This document shows positions 10,532-19,176 of a stretch of DNA of 64,000 nucleotides, one piece after another. The stretch lies in the NCBI RefSeq assembly GCF_003012775.1, contig NZ_PXYG01000005.1, positions 230,157 to 294,156 of the forward strand. Direction: 5' to 3'. The notes below the pieces were generated by a model that was given only the letters and a program-made list of their open reading frames with translations, did no database searches and was not told where the DNA came from. The translations under genes were made by a program, and so were the position numbers. This DNA is from Zobellella endophytica (GTDB taxonomy: Bacteria; Pseudomonadota; Gammaproteobacteria; Enterobacterales; Aeromonadaceae). Each line of letters starts with the position of its first letter. The first letter of the stretch is position 1.

Positions 10532-11821
10532 ATGGCTGAAGATCTCATGTCCCAAAAGCTCGAACGGCGCTATTCGCGCTGGTATCAAAGCGTTCTGCTG
10601 CATTCCTTTACCCAGTTTTTTATCGGCGTGGCGGCGGTGGTGCTGCTGCCCTGCCTGCTGTGGTGGGGCGGGCAGTTCTGGCAGCAGTGGGACGAGGTGC
10701 GGGTGACCACCGTTATCTCCAACTTTCTCTGCTTTTTCGTGGTGTTCGTCTTTTACAAGCGGTTCCACCATTTTCCCGGCGCCCAGTCGCTGTTTTATGT
10801 TATCCCCACCATAGTGCTGGTGTACCTGCTGGCCTTTGCGGCGCTGTTTTTTGTGCGGGCCGGCTACAGCCGCCCGGTGCTGCTGCTGTCGCTGGGGCTG
10901 GCGGTGGTGTGCTTTTTCGCCGGCCATTTCGTGCGCCTTCGGGTGCGCCGGCTGCAACTGGCGGTGGTGCCGTTCGGCGAGCAGCCCAGCCTGCGCCGGG
11001 AGGCGGATGTCGACGCCTGTACCCTGGCGGAGCCCGCCTTTCATGGCCGGCGCTTCGACGCGGTGATTGCCGATCTGCGCGCCGATCTGCCCGCCGAGTG
11101 GCAAACCTTTCTGGCCCGCTGCACCCTGGCCCATGTGCCGGTGTATCACGTCAGGCAAATACGGGAGCGGCTGACCGGGCGGATCAAGATAGAGCACCTG
11201 TCGGAAAACGAATTCGGCACCCTGCTGCCCGATCCCAACTACGCCTTTATCAAGCGGGTCACCGAGCTGCTGCTGGTGCTGGCCACGCTGCCGCTGTGGC
11301 TGCCGCTGCTGCTGGCCACGGCGGTGCTGATCCGGCTGGAAAGCCCGGGCCCGGCGCTGTTTGTGCAGCAGCGGGTGGGGCAGGGCGGCCGCCTGTTCAA
11401 CATGTACAAGCTGCGCAGCATGTATCTTGCTTCGCCCGGCAGCGGCGCCCGCTTTGCCGGCGCCAACGACAGCCGGGTGACCCGGGTGGGCCGTTTTATC
11501 CGCCGTACCCGCCTGGACGAGGTGCCGCAGTTCTTCAATGTGCTGAAAGGCGACATGAGCCTGATCGGCCCTCGCCCGGAGCAGCGGGAGTTCGTGGCGC
11601 AGTTCGAGCGGCAGATCCCCTTCTACGTTTATCGTCATGTGGTGCGGCCGGGCATCACCGGCTGGGCCCAGGTGCGCCACGGCTACGCCGCCAGCGCCGA
11701 CGACACCCGCATTAAAATCGAGCACGACTTTTACTACATCAAGCATTTCTCGTTCTGGCTGGATCTGCTGGTGGTCTACAAAACCCTGCAAACCATGGTG
11801 ACGGGGTTCGGGGCGCGATAA
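10532..11821 (+). CDS. Undecaprenyl-phosphate sugar phosphotransferase (bacterial sugar transferase family)
   Basis: This is an initiating enzyme that transfers a sugar-1-phosphate to undecaprenyl phosphate at the inner membrane. The N-terminal half is hydrophobic with several membrane segments. A later helix (PLWLPLLLATAVLI) leads into the catalytic domain with MYKLRSM, RRTRLDEVPQFFNVLKGDMS, LIGPRPE and RPGITGWAQV, all diagnostic of the WbaP/WcaJ/PglC superfamily. The ATG at 10532 (MAEDLMSQK) has AGGA at suitable spacing; 10523 is an alternative. It is GC-rich, unlike the preceding cluster, so it may belong to the ancestral flank of a replaceable region. Confidence 0.88.
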   Translation: MAEDLMSQKLERRYSRWYQSVLLHSFTQFFIGVAAVVLLPCLLWWGGQFWQQWDEVRVTTVISNFLCFFVVFVFYKRFHHFPGAQSLFYVIPTIVLVYLLAFAALFFVRAGYSRPVLLLSLGLAVVCFFAGHFVRLRVRRLQLAVVPFGEQPSLRREADVDACTLAEPAFHGRRFDAVIADLRADLPAEWQTFLARCTLAHVPVYHVRQIRERLTGRIKIEHLSENEFGTLLPDPNYAFIKRVTELLLVLATLPLWLPLLLATAVLIRLESPGPALFVQQRVGQGGRLFNMYKLRSMYLASPGSGARFAGANDSRVTRVGRFIRRTRLDEVPQFFNVLKGDMSLIGPRPEQREFVAQFERQIPFYVYRHVVRPGITGWAQVRHGYAASADDTRIKIEHDFYYIKHFSFWLDLLVVYKTLQTMVTGFGAR

Positions 11822-11839
11822 GGCGGAGGGGGCGGGCTT

Positions 11840-12904
11840 ATGAACATTCTGGTTACCGGCGGCGCCGGCTATATCGGCTCCCACACCCTGGTCGAGCTGC
11901 TCGAACACGGCCACCGGGCGGTGGTGGTCGACAATTTCTGCAATTCGTCGCCGGAGTCGCTGCGGCGGGTGCGGCGGATCACCGGCAAGGCGCCGGTGCT
12001 GGTGGAGGGCGACGTGCGGGATCGCCGCCTGCTGCGCCGGGTGTTCGGCGAGCACGCCATCGCCGAAGTGGTGCATTTCGCCGGGCTGAAGGCGGTGGGC
12101 GAGTCGGTGCGCCGGCCGCTCGAATACTACGACAACAATGTCAACGGCACCCTGGTGCTGGTGGAGGAAATGCGCCGGGCCGGGGTGTTCAAGCTGGTGT
12201 TCAGCTCGTCCGCCGCGGTATACGGCGAGCCGGCCCGGATGCCGGTGCACGAGGGCATGGTCACCGGCGGCACCACCAATCCCTACGGCAGTTCCAAGCT
12301 GATGGTGGAGCAGATGCTGCAGGATCTGGCCCGGGCCGATCCGCGCTGGGCCATTGCCCTGTTGCGTTACTTCAACCCGGTGGGGGCGCACGAGTCGGGC
12401 CTGATCGGGGAAGATCCCAACGGCGTGCCCAACAACCTGCTGCCCTACATGGCCCAGGTGGCGGTGGGCCGGCTCGGGCAACTGGCGGTGTTCGGCAACG
12501 ACTACCCCACGGCGGACGGCACCGGCGTGCGCGACTACATCCATGTGATGGATCTGGCCGCCGGCCACCTCTGCGCCCTGGAGCGCATTGCCGGCCACGG
12601 CGGCGCCTGCGTTTACAACCTGGGCACCGGCCGGGGCTATTCGGTGTTGCAGATGATAGCGGCCTTCGAGCGGGCCTGCGGGCGCCGGATCCCCGTTCGC
12701 CTGGAGCCGCGCCGGGCCGGCGACGTGGCCGAGTGCTGGGCCGATGTGTCGAGGGCCCGGGCCGAGCTGGGCTGGCAGGCCCGGCGCAGCCTGGCGCAGA
12801 TGATGGCGGACGCCTGGCGCTGGCAGTCCCTGCACCCGCACGGCTACCGGGTCGAGCCGCTGCCCTGGGTGGCCGGATGGGGCGCGGGCGGCCCGCCCGC
12901 ATAG
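11840..12904 (+). CDS. galE: UDP-glucose 4-epimerase
   Basis: Interconverts UDP-glucose/UDP-galactose or their N-acetyl forms, supplying the adjacent sugar transferase. It is an extended SDR with the NAD motif GGAGYIGSH at the N-terminus, SSSAAVYG around 122-129, catalytic YGSSK, and conserved NPVGAHESG, DYIHVMDLA and YNLGTGRGYSV stretches. At 354 aa it is slightly longer than typical GalE because of a glycine/proline-rich tail. It begins 18 bp after the sugar transferase gene, so the two are probably co-transcribed. Confidence 0.92.
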   Translation: MNILVTGGAGYIGSHTLVELLEHGHRAVVVDNFCNSSPESLRRVRRITGKAPVLVEGDVRDRRLLRRVFGEHAIAEVVHFAGLKAVGESVRRPLEYYDNNVNGTLVLVEEMRRAGVFKLVFSSSAAVYGEPARMPVHEGMVTGGTTNPYGSSKLMVEQMLQDLARADPRWAIALLRYFNPVGAHESGLIGEDPNGVPNNLLPYMAQVAVGRLGQLAVFGNDYPTADGTGVRDYIHVMDLAAGHLCALERIAGHGGACVYNLGTGRGYSVLQMIAAFERACGRRIPVRLEPRRAGDVAECWADVSRARAELGWQARRSLAQMMADAWRWQSLHPHGYRVEPLPWVAGWGAGGPPA

Positions 12905-13057
12905 GCGTTATGCGGGAGTGGAGGCGGTGCCTTGCCGGCCGTCAGGTTCCCGCTGCGCGGGAAGGCAGGCGGGCCGCCCGCGCCCCACCAGCAAGGCGCC
13001 CATCATTCTCTGTAGTCACTCCCGCTTTCCTTTTCGGTTTTAAAAATCTGTTTTTTT
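12905..13057. other. Intergenic GC-rich segment with hairpin TTCCCGC-TGC-GCGGGAA
   Basis: Downstream of galE the DNA contains a 7-bp hairpin near 12948-12964 followed by a further GC-rich stretch, with no T-run after the stem. It might be a Rho-dependent or REP-like 3' end of galE. No gene is supported here. Confidence 0.35.
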
Positions 13058-13134
13058 AACACTTTTAGTGAGACTATGCTGTTATATATAAACCAATGGT
13101 TTTCTATTTAAATCATAGTCACACTTTAAGTGTT
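13058..13134. promoter_or_regulatory. Paired inverted repeats, likely AbiEi operator over the abiE promoter
   Basis: Two 21-nt arms, 13058-13078 and 13114-13134, are inverted copies of each other with 18 of 21 positions matching, separated by 35 bp of AT-rich DNA containing TATATA (about 13085). The second arm ends 3 nt before the ATG at 13138. AbiEi antitoxins are known to repress their own promoter by binding a pair of inverted repeats, so this fits autoregulation. The functional call is inference from the layout. Confidence 0.72.
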
Positions 13135-13137
13135 AAT

Positions 13138-13923
13138 ATGTCATACAAACTAAACTGGCTGGTTAACCATGCATCCCCCGGTTCTTTGGTGCTCCAGCCT
13201 TGGTTGACCGAACACGGTATTGGCTACTCGCTTGCACAGCGGTATGTTGCCAGCGGCTGGCTGAAAAAGCTCAGGGCCGGGGTCTACTACCGCCCTGCGC
13301 CGGGAAATGGTCTGAAACCGGGATGGGTTGAGGCGCTCAATGCTGTTACGCATCAGTTGAACCTGCCTGTTTACCTAGCTGGCTTGAGCAGCCTTGGGCA
13401 GCAAGGATTAAGCCACTATCTTCAGCTGGGCAGGGCTGATGTCTGGGTTGGAGCCGCTCGCCCTTCGTTGTTACCAAAGTGGTTTCGTGAGTTTGATGGG
13501 CATGGCTGGCGCTATTGTACCAATAGCAAACTCGCCGCAACCACCGATAAGGACTTTACAACCATGTTGCTCAATGGGAAGGAAGTCCGGGCAAGCGCCC
13601 CCGAACTCGCGGCCTATGAAGTCGTCGACAGTATCGGTAAGCATATCAGTTTTGAACATACGGCAATATTATTTCAGGGACTGACCAATTTAAGCCCCCG
13701 AAAAATACAGTCTATCCTTCATCGCAGCCGCGCGGTGCAGACCAATCGTATTTTTCTTTTCCTTGGTCATTATTATGCTCACCAATGGAGCAGGCGGCTT
13801 GATGAGTCGCAAATAGAGCTAGGTTCTGGCAAACGCCAGGTGGTGGAGAATGGCAAGCTGGATGAGCGGTATTTAATCACGGTACCCAGCTCGTTGGCTG
13901 GTCGTCACAAAGAAAACGAGTAA
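13138..13923 (+). CDS. abiEi: AbiEi-type antitoxin / transcriptional autorepressor
   Basis: This is the antitoxin of a type IV toxin-antitoxin and phage abortive-infection system. The N-terminal region contains a winged-helix-like segment (QPWLTEHGIGYSLAQRYVASGWLKKLRAGVYYR style), followed by an AbiEi C-terminal domain. The ATG at 13138 (261 aa) is preferred: the alternative at 13096 lies between the two operator arms. No strong ribosome-binding site precedes it. Its last codons overlap the start of the AbiEii gene (stop TAA and start ATG share a base at 13923), as usual for this bicistronic system. Confidence 0.8.
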   Translation: MSYKLNWLVNHASPGSLVLQPWLTEHGIGYSLAQRYVASGWLKKLRAGVYYRPAPGNGLKPGWVEALNAVTHQLNLPVYLAGLSSLGQQGLSHYLQLGRADVWVGAARPSLLPKWFREFDGHGWRYCTNSKLAATTDKDFTTMLLNGKEVRASAPELAAYEVVDSIGKHISFEHTAILFQGLTNLSPRKIQSILHRSRAVQTNRIFLFLGHYYAHQWSRRLDESQIELGSGKRQVVENGKLDERYLITVPSSLAGRHKENE

Positions 13924-14858
13924 TGGATAAGAATACTGTTTACTATCGTCAGGTCTCGCTACTGATCAGGATGTTGCCTGTTATTGCGGATGAGCATGTT
14001 TTTGCATTAAAGGGCGGCACTGCCATCAACCTTTTTGTGCGCAACTTTCCGCGCCTTTCAGTAGATATTGATCTGTCTTACCTGCCCTTGGAACCCAGAG
14101 ACGAAGCTTTGTCTAATGCCCGGGCTGCACTATCGCGTATTACTGCGCGAATTAATACACAGCCCGATCTGCAGGCAGTGTTTCAGGATAATAAGCCAGA
14201 CGAACTAAGAGTGATCGTCAGTGGTAATACAGCCATCATCAAAATAGAGGTATCACCTGTTGCACGAGGGACGTTGCACGAGCCGGAACTGAAACCGGTG
14301 GTTGAGGAGGTTGAGGATGAGTTCGGCTATGCCGAAATTCCCGTGGTCAGTTTGCCTGATCTTTATGGTGGAAAATTGTGCGCGGCACTCGATCGCCAGC
14401 ATCCCAGGGATCTGTTTGATGTTCGGATGCTGCTGGACGAGGAGGGAATTTCAAGAGCACTGTTTGTCGGTTTTCTAACTTATGCGTTGAGCCATCCTCG
14501 GCCTATCCATGAATTGATGGCTCCACGTTGGAAGGACTTGCAGGTTGCCTTTAATACCGAATTTATGGGCATGACCAATATCCCTCTTGGATTACATGAG
14601 CTGGTCGCTACTCAAGACGAAATGCTTAAGGCGTTGAAAGCCCGGTTTACTGAGCGGGATCGGGCATTTTTACTTTCTTTTAAACGAGGAACGCCAGATT
14701 GGTCGTTGTTTGACGAGGCCTCCGTTGCCGAGTTGCCTGCGGTACGCTGGAAGTTGCATAACATTCAGCTGTTAGCAAAACGACAGGAAAAACATCGTGA
14801 GCAGCTCGGGAACCTGGATTCGGTTTTAGCACAATGGTTGGAAAAGGGAACAGGCTGA
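13923..14858 (+). CDS. abiEii: AbiEii-type nucleotidyltransferase toxin
   Basis: A putative toxin of the DNA polymerase beta-like nucleotidyltransferase superfamily; related AbiEii/MenT enzymes add nucleotides to tRNA and stop growth. The key motif is visible near the N-terminus: KGGTAINLF followed by SVDIDLSYL, i.e. G-G-(T)-x-DxD. Further conserved residues in PDLYGGKLCAALDRQHPRDLFDV (split across about 150-172) match the family's K-x-x-A-x-x-D-R-x-x-x-R-D-x-x-D pattern. Length 311 aa. It directly overlaps abiEi. The pair sits between housekeeping genes and likely arrived horizontally. Confidence 0.85.
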   Translation: MDKNTVYYRQVSLLIRMLPVIADEHVFALKGGTAINLFVRNFPRLSVDIDLSYLPLEPRDEALSNARAALSRITARINTQPDLQAVFQDNKPDELRVIVSGNTAIIKIEVSPVARGTLHEPELKPVVEEVEDEFGYAEIPVVSLPDLYGGKLCAALDRQHPRDLFDVRMLLDEEGISRALFVGFLTYALSHPRPIHELMAPRWKDLQVAFNTEFMGMTNIPLGLHELVATQDEMLKALKARFTERDRAFLLSFKRGTPDWSLFDEASVAELPAVRWKLHNIQLLAKRQEKHREQLGNLDSVLAQWLEKGTG

Positions 14859-14890
14859 TTTTGTGCGGATAACCTTCGTATTACGCTATG

Positions 14891-14955
14891 GTCACTCCCG
14901 CCAAGGCGGGAGCCCAGTGCACTGTTTCATGATTCTCCGCCTTCGCGGCGATGAC
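14891..14955. repeat. 65-bp intergenic palindromic element bounded by GTCA...TGAC (copy 1)
   Basis: It begins GTCACTCCCGCC, has an AGGCGGGAG hairpin arm, a central GTGCAC, then CCGCCTTCGCGGCGATGAC. The same plan, with different stem bases, recurs at 17698-17762. It lies between abiEii and purN and resembles widely dispersed proteobacterial palindromic units. Confidence 0.7.
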
Positions 14956-15020
14956 GATGGTGAAATAGCCGCGATCAAGGGAAATATCCGGCAAAAAGCA
15001 GGGAATGGACTGCCGGCAAA

Positions 15021-15053
15021 CAAAAACGCCCAGCCGTGAGGCCGGGCGTTTTT
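15021..15053 (-). terminator. Bidirectional hairpin terminator after purN
   Basis: AACGCCC-A-GCC, loop GTGA, GGC-C-GGGCGTT, with A-rich DNA on the left (T-run when read from purN on the minus strand) and TTTTTAT on the right. It lies 37 bp beyond the purN stop codon. Confidence 0.85.
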
Positions 15054-15089
15054 ATATGGCGGGGTAACAACCGTTATCCGCGGCGGGGG

Positions 15090-15728
15090 TTATTCCCCGG
15101 CATAGCCCTGGGCGGGCAGCTCGGCGCCGTCCAGCCAGGCGCTGCCGTCTCGCATGGCGAGCCGGCCGTCGCAGAACCAGCGCACCACCAGCGGGTAGAT
15201 GGCGTGTTCCTGCACCAGCACCCGGGCGGCCACGGTGGCTTCGTCGTCCCCTTCAAAGATCGGCACCCGCGCCTGCAGCACCACGGGGCCGCCGTCCAGC
15301 TCTTCGGTAACAAAGTGCACGCTGCAGCCGTGCTCTTCGTCACCGGCCTCGATGGCGCGGCGGTGGGTGTGCAGCCCCTGGTATTTGGGCAGCAGGGAAG
15401 GGTGGATATTGAGCATGCGGCCCTGGTAGTGGCGCACGAAGCCGGGGGTGAGGATGCGCATAAAGCCGGCCAGCACCACCAGATCCGGGCGATAGTCGTC
15501 AATCAGCGCCATCAGGGCGGCGTCGAAGCTGTCCCGGTCGGCATAGTCCCGGTTGGGCAGCACGGCGGTGGCGGTGCCCGCCTCGCGGGCCCGCTCCAGG
15601 CCGTAGGCCTCGGCCTTGTTGCTGACCACGGCGACGATCTCGCCGCCCAGCTGGGCGGCGGCGGCCTGATCCAGCAGCGCCTGCAGGTTGCTGCCGCTGC
15701 CGGAAATCAGCACGACGATGCGCTTCAT
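15090..15728 (-). CDS. purN: Phosphoribosylglycinamide formyltransferase
   Basis: Purine synthesis step 3: formylates GAR using 10-formyl-tetrahydrofolate. The N-terminal [10 protein letters not shown] binds the substrate phosphate. The catalytic region has [12 protein letters not shown] (Asn and His) and the [17 protein letters not shown] loop with the essential Asp. At 212 aa it is the normal length. The start overlaps the purM stop by 4 nt, giving a purM-purN operon, with a strong terminator after the stop. Confidence 0.97.
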   Translation of the reverse strand: MKRIVVLISGSGSNLQALLDQAAAAQLGGEIVAVVSNKAEAYGLERAREAGTATAVLPNRDYADRDSFDAALMALIDDYRPDLVVLAGFMRILTPGFVRHYQGRMLNIHPSLLPKYQGLHTHRRAIEAGDEEHGCSVHFVTEELDGGPVVLQARVPIFEGDDEATVAARVLVQEHAIYPLVVRWFCDGRLAMRDGSAWLDGAELPAQGYAGE

Positions 15729-16762
15729 TTAATTTCGACCTGCTCTTCGCCTTCGGCGGCGTTGTCGATGCGGCCGATCAGCCAGGCGTTTTCACCCGCG
15801 TCCTGCATGAACTGAACGGCGGCCTCGGCCTGCTCGGCGGGCAGGGCGATAACCATGCCCACGCCGCAGTTGAAGGTGCGGTACATTTCGTAGGTTTCCA
15901 CGCCGCCGGCCTGTTGCAGCCAGCTGAACACCGCCGGCCACTGCCAGCTGGCGCCGTCGATCACCGCCTTGGCGCCGGCGGGCAGTACGCGCGGAATGTT
16001 TTCCCAGAAGCCGCCGCCGGTGATGTGGCTGAGGGCATGGATGTCGAACTGCTTGATAAGCTCAAGCACCGGCTTCACGTAGATGCGGGTGGGGGCCATC
16101 AGGGCATCGGCCAGGGTGGCGTCGCCCAGCGGCTGTTGCAGATCGGCCTGGCTCACTTCGAGGATCTTGCGGATCAGGGAGTAGCCGTTGGAGTGCGGGC
16201 CGCTGGAGCCCAGGGCGATCAGGGCATCACCGGCGGCCACCTTGGTGCCGTCGATAATTCCGCTTTTTTCCACCACACCCACACAAAAGCCTGCCAGGTC
16301 GTAGTCGCCGGCTTCGTACATGCCGGGCATTTCCGCGGTCTCGCCGCCGATCAGCGCGCAGCCGCTCAGTTCGCAGCCGGCACCAATGCCGGTAACCACG
16401 TCGGCGGCGGTGTCCACGTCCAGCTTGCCGGTGGCGTAGTAATCGAGGAAGAACAGCGGCTCGGCGCCCTGCACAATCAGGTCGTTAACGCACATGGCCA
16501 CCAGATCGATGCCCACGCCCTGGTGGCGCTGAAGGTCGATGGCCAGGCGCAGCTTGGTGCCCACGCCGTCGGTGCCGGCCACCAGCACCGGCTCCTTGTA
16601 ACCGGTCGGCAACTGGCACAGGGCACCAAAGCCCCCGAGTCCGCCCATCACTTCCGGGCGTTGAGTACGACGGCTGACGCCTTTGATGCGTTCAACCAGG
16701 GCGTTACCGGCGTCGATGTCTACACCGGCATCTTTGTAGCTCAGGGGTTTGTTCTGCGTCAC
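15725..16762 (-). CDS. purM: Phosphoribosylformylglycinamidine cyclo-ligase (AIR synthetase)
   Basis: Purine synthesis step 5: ATP-dependent ring closure of FGAM to AIR. The N-terminal [44 protein letters not shown] and [16 protein letters not shown] motifs of the PurM/ThiL fold are all intact; length 345 aa is typical. It is divergent from upp, and the 241-bp spacer contains a candidate PurR box. Operon with purN by 4-nt overlap. Confidence 0.97.
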   Translation of the reverse strand: MTQNKPLSYKDAGVDIDAGNALVERIKGVSRRTQRPEVMGGLGGFGALCQLPTGYKEPVLVAGTDGVGTKLRLAIDLQRHQGVGIDLVAMCVNDLIVQGAEPLFFLDYYATGKLDVDTAADVVTGIGAGCELSGCALIGGETAEMPGMYEAGDYDLAGFCVGVVEKSGIIDGTKVAAGDALIALGSSGPHSNGYSLIRKILEVSQADLQQPLGDATLADALMAPTRIYVKPVLELIKQFDIHALSHITGGGFWENIPRVLPAGAKAVIDGASWQWPAVFSWLQQAGGVETYEMYRTFNCGVGMVIALPAEQAEAAVQFMQDAGENAWLIGRIDNAAEGEEQVEIK

Positions 16763-16905
16763 GAGTGGTTACCTTGTAATATTGGATTCGAGAGTGGGTT
16801 GGCGCCAATTGATGCTTTAACCGGCAGCCATTCACTATTTCGGCCGCTATTCTAATTTAATGCGCGGGGCAGTGCCACAGCCGTTAGCCACCTAACAGGG
16901 CGCGG

Positions 16906-16921
16906 GGGAAAGCGTTTGCTA
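16906..16921 (-). promoter_or_regulatory. Candidate PurR operator
   Basis: Read on the minus strand the 16-mer is TAGCAAACGCTTTCCC, which matches the established PurR consensus ANGCAAACGNTTNCNT except at the first and last bases. It lies 144 bp upstream of purM in the purM/upp divergent region, as expected for the purine regulon in gammaproteobacteria. PurR itself is not in the window. Confidence 0.65.
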
Positions 16922-17003
16922 AAATTTCCCCTGCACGTCTGCCGCCGGACGCTATTTTATGCTAGAGTTCCGCGGTTTTTTTGTGCATCGGGAGAGTGGG
17001 TTG

Positions 17004-17630
17004 ATGAACGTCGTTGAGGTTAGGCACCCTTTGGTGAAACACAAGCTGGGTCTGATGCGGGAAGCCGACATCAGTACCAAACGCTTTCGTGAGCTGGCAA
17101 AAGAGGTCGGCAGCCTGCTGACTTACGAGGCCACCGCCGATTTCGAAACAGAAAAAACCACCATCAACGGCTGGAACGGCCCGGTGGAGGTGGATCAGCT
17201 CAAGGGCAAGAAGGTGACGGTGGTGCCCATTCTGCGCGCCGGCCTCGGCATGCTGGACGGCGTGCTGGAGCACATGCCGGGCGCCCGGGTCAGCGTGGTG
17301 GGGGTCTACCGCGACGAGGAAACCCTGCAGCCGGTGCACTATTTCAACAAGCTGGTCAGCCATATCGAAGAGCGGCTGGCGCTGGTGGTGGATCCCATGC
17401 TGGCCACCGGCGGCTCCATGGTGGCCACCATCGATCTGCTGAAGGAAAAGGGCTGCAACCAGATCAAGGTGATCGTGCTGGTGGCGGCGCCCGAGGGCAT
17501 CAGGGCGCTGGAGCAGGCGCACCCGGACGTGGAGCTGTATTGCGCCTCCATCGACGAGCGGCTCAATGAGCACGGCTATATCATCCCCGGCCTGGGCGAC
17601 GCGGGCGACAAGATTTTTGGCACCAAGTAA
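17004..17630 (+). CDS. upp: Uracil phosphoribosyltransferase
   Basis: Salvages uracil to UMP with PRPP. The PRPP loop [12 protein letters not shown] and the C-terminal uracil-binding stretch [19 protein letters not shown] are present. The start is the ATG at 17004 ([16 protein letters not shown], 208 aa), preceded by GGGAG; an in-frame ATG at 16959 would add 15 residues not found in the family. It is followed by a 65-bp repeat and a hairpin terminator before uraA, the matching uracil importer. Confidence 0.96.
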   Translation: MNVVEVRHPLVKHKLGLMREADISTKRFRELAKEVGSLLTYEATADFETEKTTINGWNGPVEVDQLKGKKVTVVPILRAGLGMLDGVLEHMPGARVSVVGVYRDEETLQPVHYFNKLVSHIEERLALVVDPMLATGGSMVATIDLLKEKGCNQIKVIVLVAAPEGIRALEQAHPDVELYCASIDERLNEHGYIIPGLGDAGDKIFGTK

Positions 17631-17697
17631 GGCCTGTCGCCCGTGTTTCGCCGGCGATATCCCTGCCGACGTCGTTGCTTGATGCGCGCCACCTCCG

Positions 17698-17762
17698 TTA
17701 CCTCCGCGCAGGCGGAGGTCCATGGCGGCGTGCACCGGATGCCCGCCTTCGCGGGTATGACG
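17698..17762. repeat. 65-bp intergenic palindromic element (copy 2)
   Basis: GTTACCTCCGCGC then GGCGGAGGT, central GTGCAC, then GCCCGCCTTCGCGGGTATGAC. It has the same length, order and GTGCAC core as the element at 14891-14955, while stem sequences differ but remain self-complementary. It lies between upp and uraA. Confidence 0.7.
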
Positions 17763-17797
17763 ACAAAGCGCAACATAAGGTTTGTCCGCACTCAGGA

Positions 17798-17819
17798 ACC
17801 GGCCCTCGCCGGTTTTTTT
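17798..17819 (+). terminator. Rho-independent terminator between upp and uraA
   Basis: Stem ACCGGC, loop CCTC, stem GCCGGT, then six further T residues. It ends 23 bp before the uraA start, so it should terminate upp transcripts and could set the upp:uraA ratio by partial read-through. Confidence 0.85.
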
Positions 17820-17842
17820 CCGTTCCGACAAGGTAAAACAAG

Positions 17843-19111
17843 ATGAATTCAGCAGAACACGCCGAGCCGGCGATCAACGCCCCGGTCCCGGTCGATACCC
17901 CCCTGCGCCAGGCGCTGGCCGGCTCCCAGATGTTGTTCGTGGCCTTCGGCGCCCTGGTGCTGATGCCGCTGATCACCGGGCTGGATCCGAACGTGGCGCT
18001 GTTTACCGCCGGCATCGGCACCCTGATCTTCCAGCTGTGCACCAGGCGCCAGGTGCCTATCTTCCTGGCCTCTTCCTTCGCCTTTATCGCCCCCATCCTC
18101 TACGGCGTGCAGACCTGGGGCATTCCCGCCACCATGAGCGGCCTGATGGCGGCGGGCGTGATGTACGTGCTGCTCAGCCAGCTGGTGCGCTGGCGCGGTA
18201 CCGCCCTGCTGACCCGGCTGCTGCCGCCGGTGGTGGTGGGGCCGGTGATCATGGTGATCGGCCTGGGGCTGGCGCCGATGGCGGTGAACATGGCCATCGG
18301 CAAAACCGGTGACGGCGCCGCCGAGCTGCTGCCGCAGAATGTGGCGCTGTGGCTGTCGTTGTCCGCGCTGCTGACCACCCTGCTGGTGTCTACCATGGCC
18401 AGGGGCATTTTCCGGCTGGTGCCCATCACCGCCGGCATCGCCGTGGGCTATGGCCTGGCGTTGTGGTTCGGGGTGGTGGATTTCACCCCGGTGCGGGAGG
18501 CGGCCTGGTTCTCGCTGCCCGATTTTGTCGCGCCCGAGTGGCACTGGCAGGCGGTGCTGTTCATGATCCCGGTGGCCATCGCCCCGGCCATCGAGCACAT
18601 CGGCGATATCCTGGCCATCAGTTCGGTGACCGGCAAGGACTACATGAAAAAGCCCGGGCTGCATCGCACCCTGCTGGGCGACGGCCTGGCCACCGGCGCC
18701 GCTTCCCTGTTCGGCGGCCCGCCCAACACCACCTATTCGGAGGTGACCGGGGCGGTGATGCTGACCAAGAACTTCAACCCGGTGATCATGACCTGGGCGG
18801 CGGGCTTCGCCATTCTGCTGGCCTTCGTCGGCAAGTTCGGCGCCCTGATGCTGACCATTCCGGCGCCGGTGATGGGCGGCATCATGATCCTGCTGTTCGG
18901 CTCCATCGCCACCGTCGGCCTCAACAGCCTGATCAAGCACCAGGTGGATCTGTCCCAGGCGCGCAACCTGTGCATCGTGGCGGTGATCCTGGTGTTCGGC
19001 ATCGGCGGCATGGCCTTCGGCATCGGCGGTTTCAGCCTGCAGGGCATCAGCCTGTGCGGCATCGTCGGCATACTGCTGAACCTGGTGCTGCCCAGGGCGC
19101 GGGGCCATTGA
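17843..19111 (+). CDS. uraA: Uracil permease, nucleobase:cation symporter-2 family
   Basis: An inner-membrane H+/uracil symporter. The 422-aa protein is highly hydrophobic with the 14-helix NCS2 plan. Conserved segments include [11 protein letters not shown] near residue 75, [13 protein letters not shown] near 249-261 (the glutamate in the AIEH motif binds uracil) and [14 protein letters not shown] near 292-305. AAGGTAAAACAAG precedes the ATG. Its neighbour upp traps imported uracil as UMP. A terminator lies immediately upstream, so it may need read-through or its own promoter. Confidence 0.93.
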   Translation: MNSAEHAEPAINAPVPVDTPLRQALAGSQMLFVAFGALVLMPLITGLDPNVALFTAGIGTLIFQLCTRRQVPIFLASSFAFIAPILYGVQTWGIPATMSGLMAAGVMYVLLSQLVRWRGTALLTRLLPPVVVGPVIMVIGLGLAPMAVNMAIGKTGDGAAELLPQNVALWLSLSALLTTLLVSTMARGIFRLVPITAGIAVGYGLALWFGVVDFTPVREAAWFSLPDFVAPEWHWQAVLFMIPVAIAPAIEHIGDILAISSVTGKDYMKKPGLHRTLLGDGLATGAASLFGGPPNTTYSEVTGAVMLTKNFNPVIMTWAAGFAILLAFVGKFGALMLTIPAPVMGGIMILLFGSIATVGLNSLIKHQVDLSQARNLCIVAVILVFGIGGMAFGIGGFSLQGISLCGIVGILLNLVLPRARGH

Positions 19112-19176
19112 TCCTGGCCATGGCCAAGGATCTCTGGTTATCATGAGTCCCATGCTCCGTTAACGATGGCAACTTC

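Noticed and set aside
10478..12841. A 787-residue open frame on the minus strand
   Set aside because: It is antisense to the well-supported sugar transferase and galE; its Gln/His/Arg/Ala-rich composition is what GC-rich coding DNA gives in the opposite frame.
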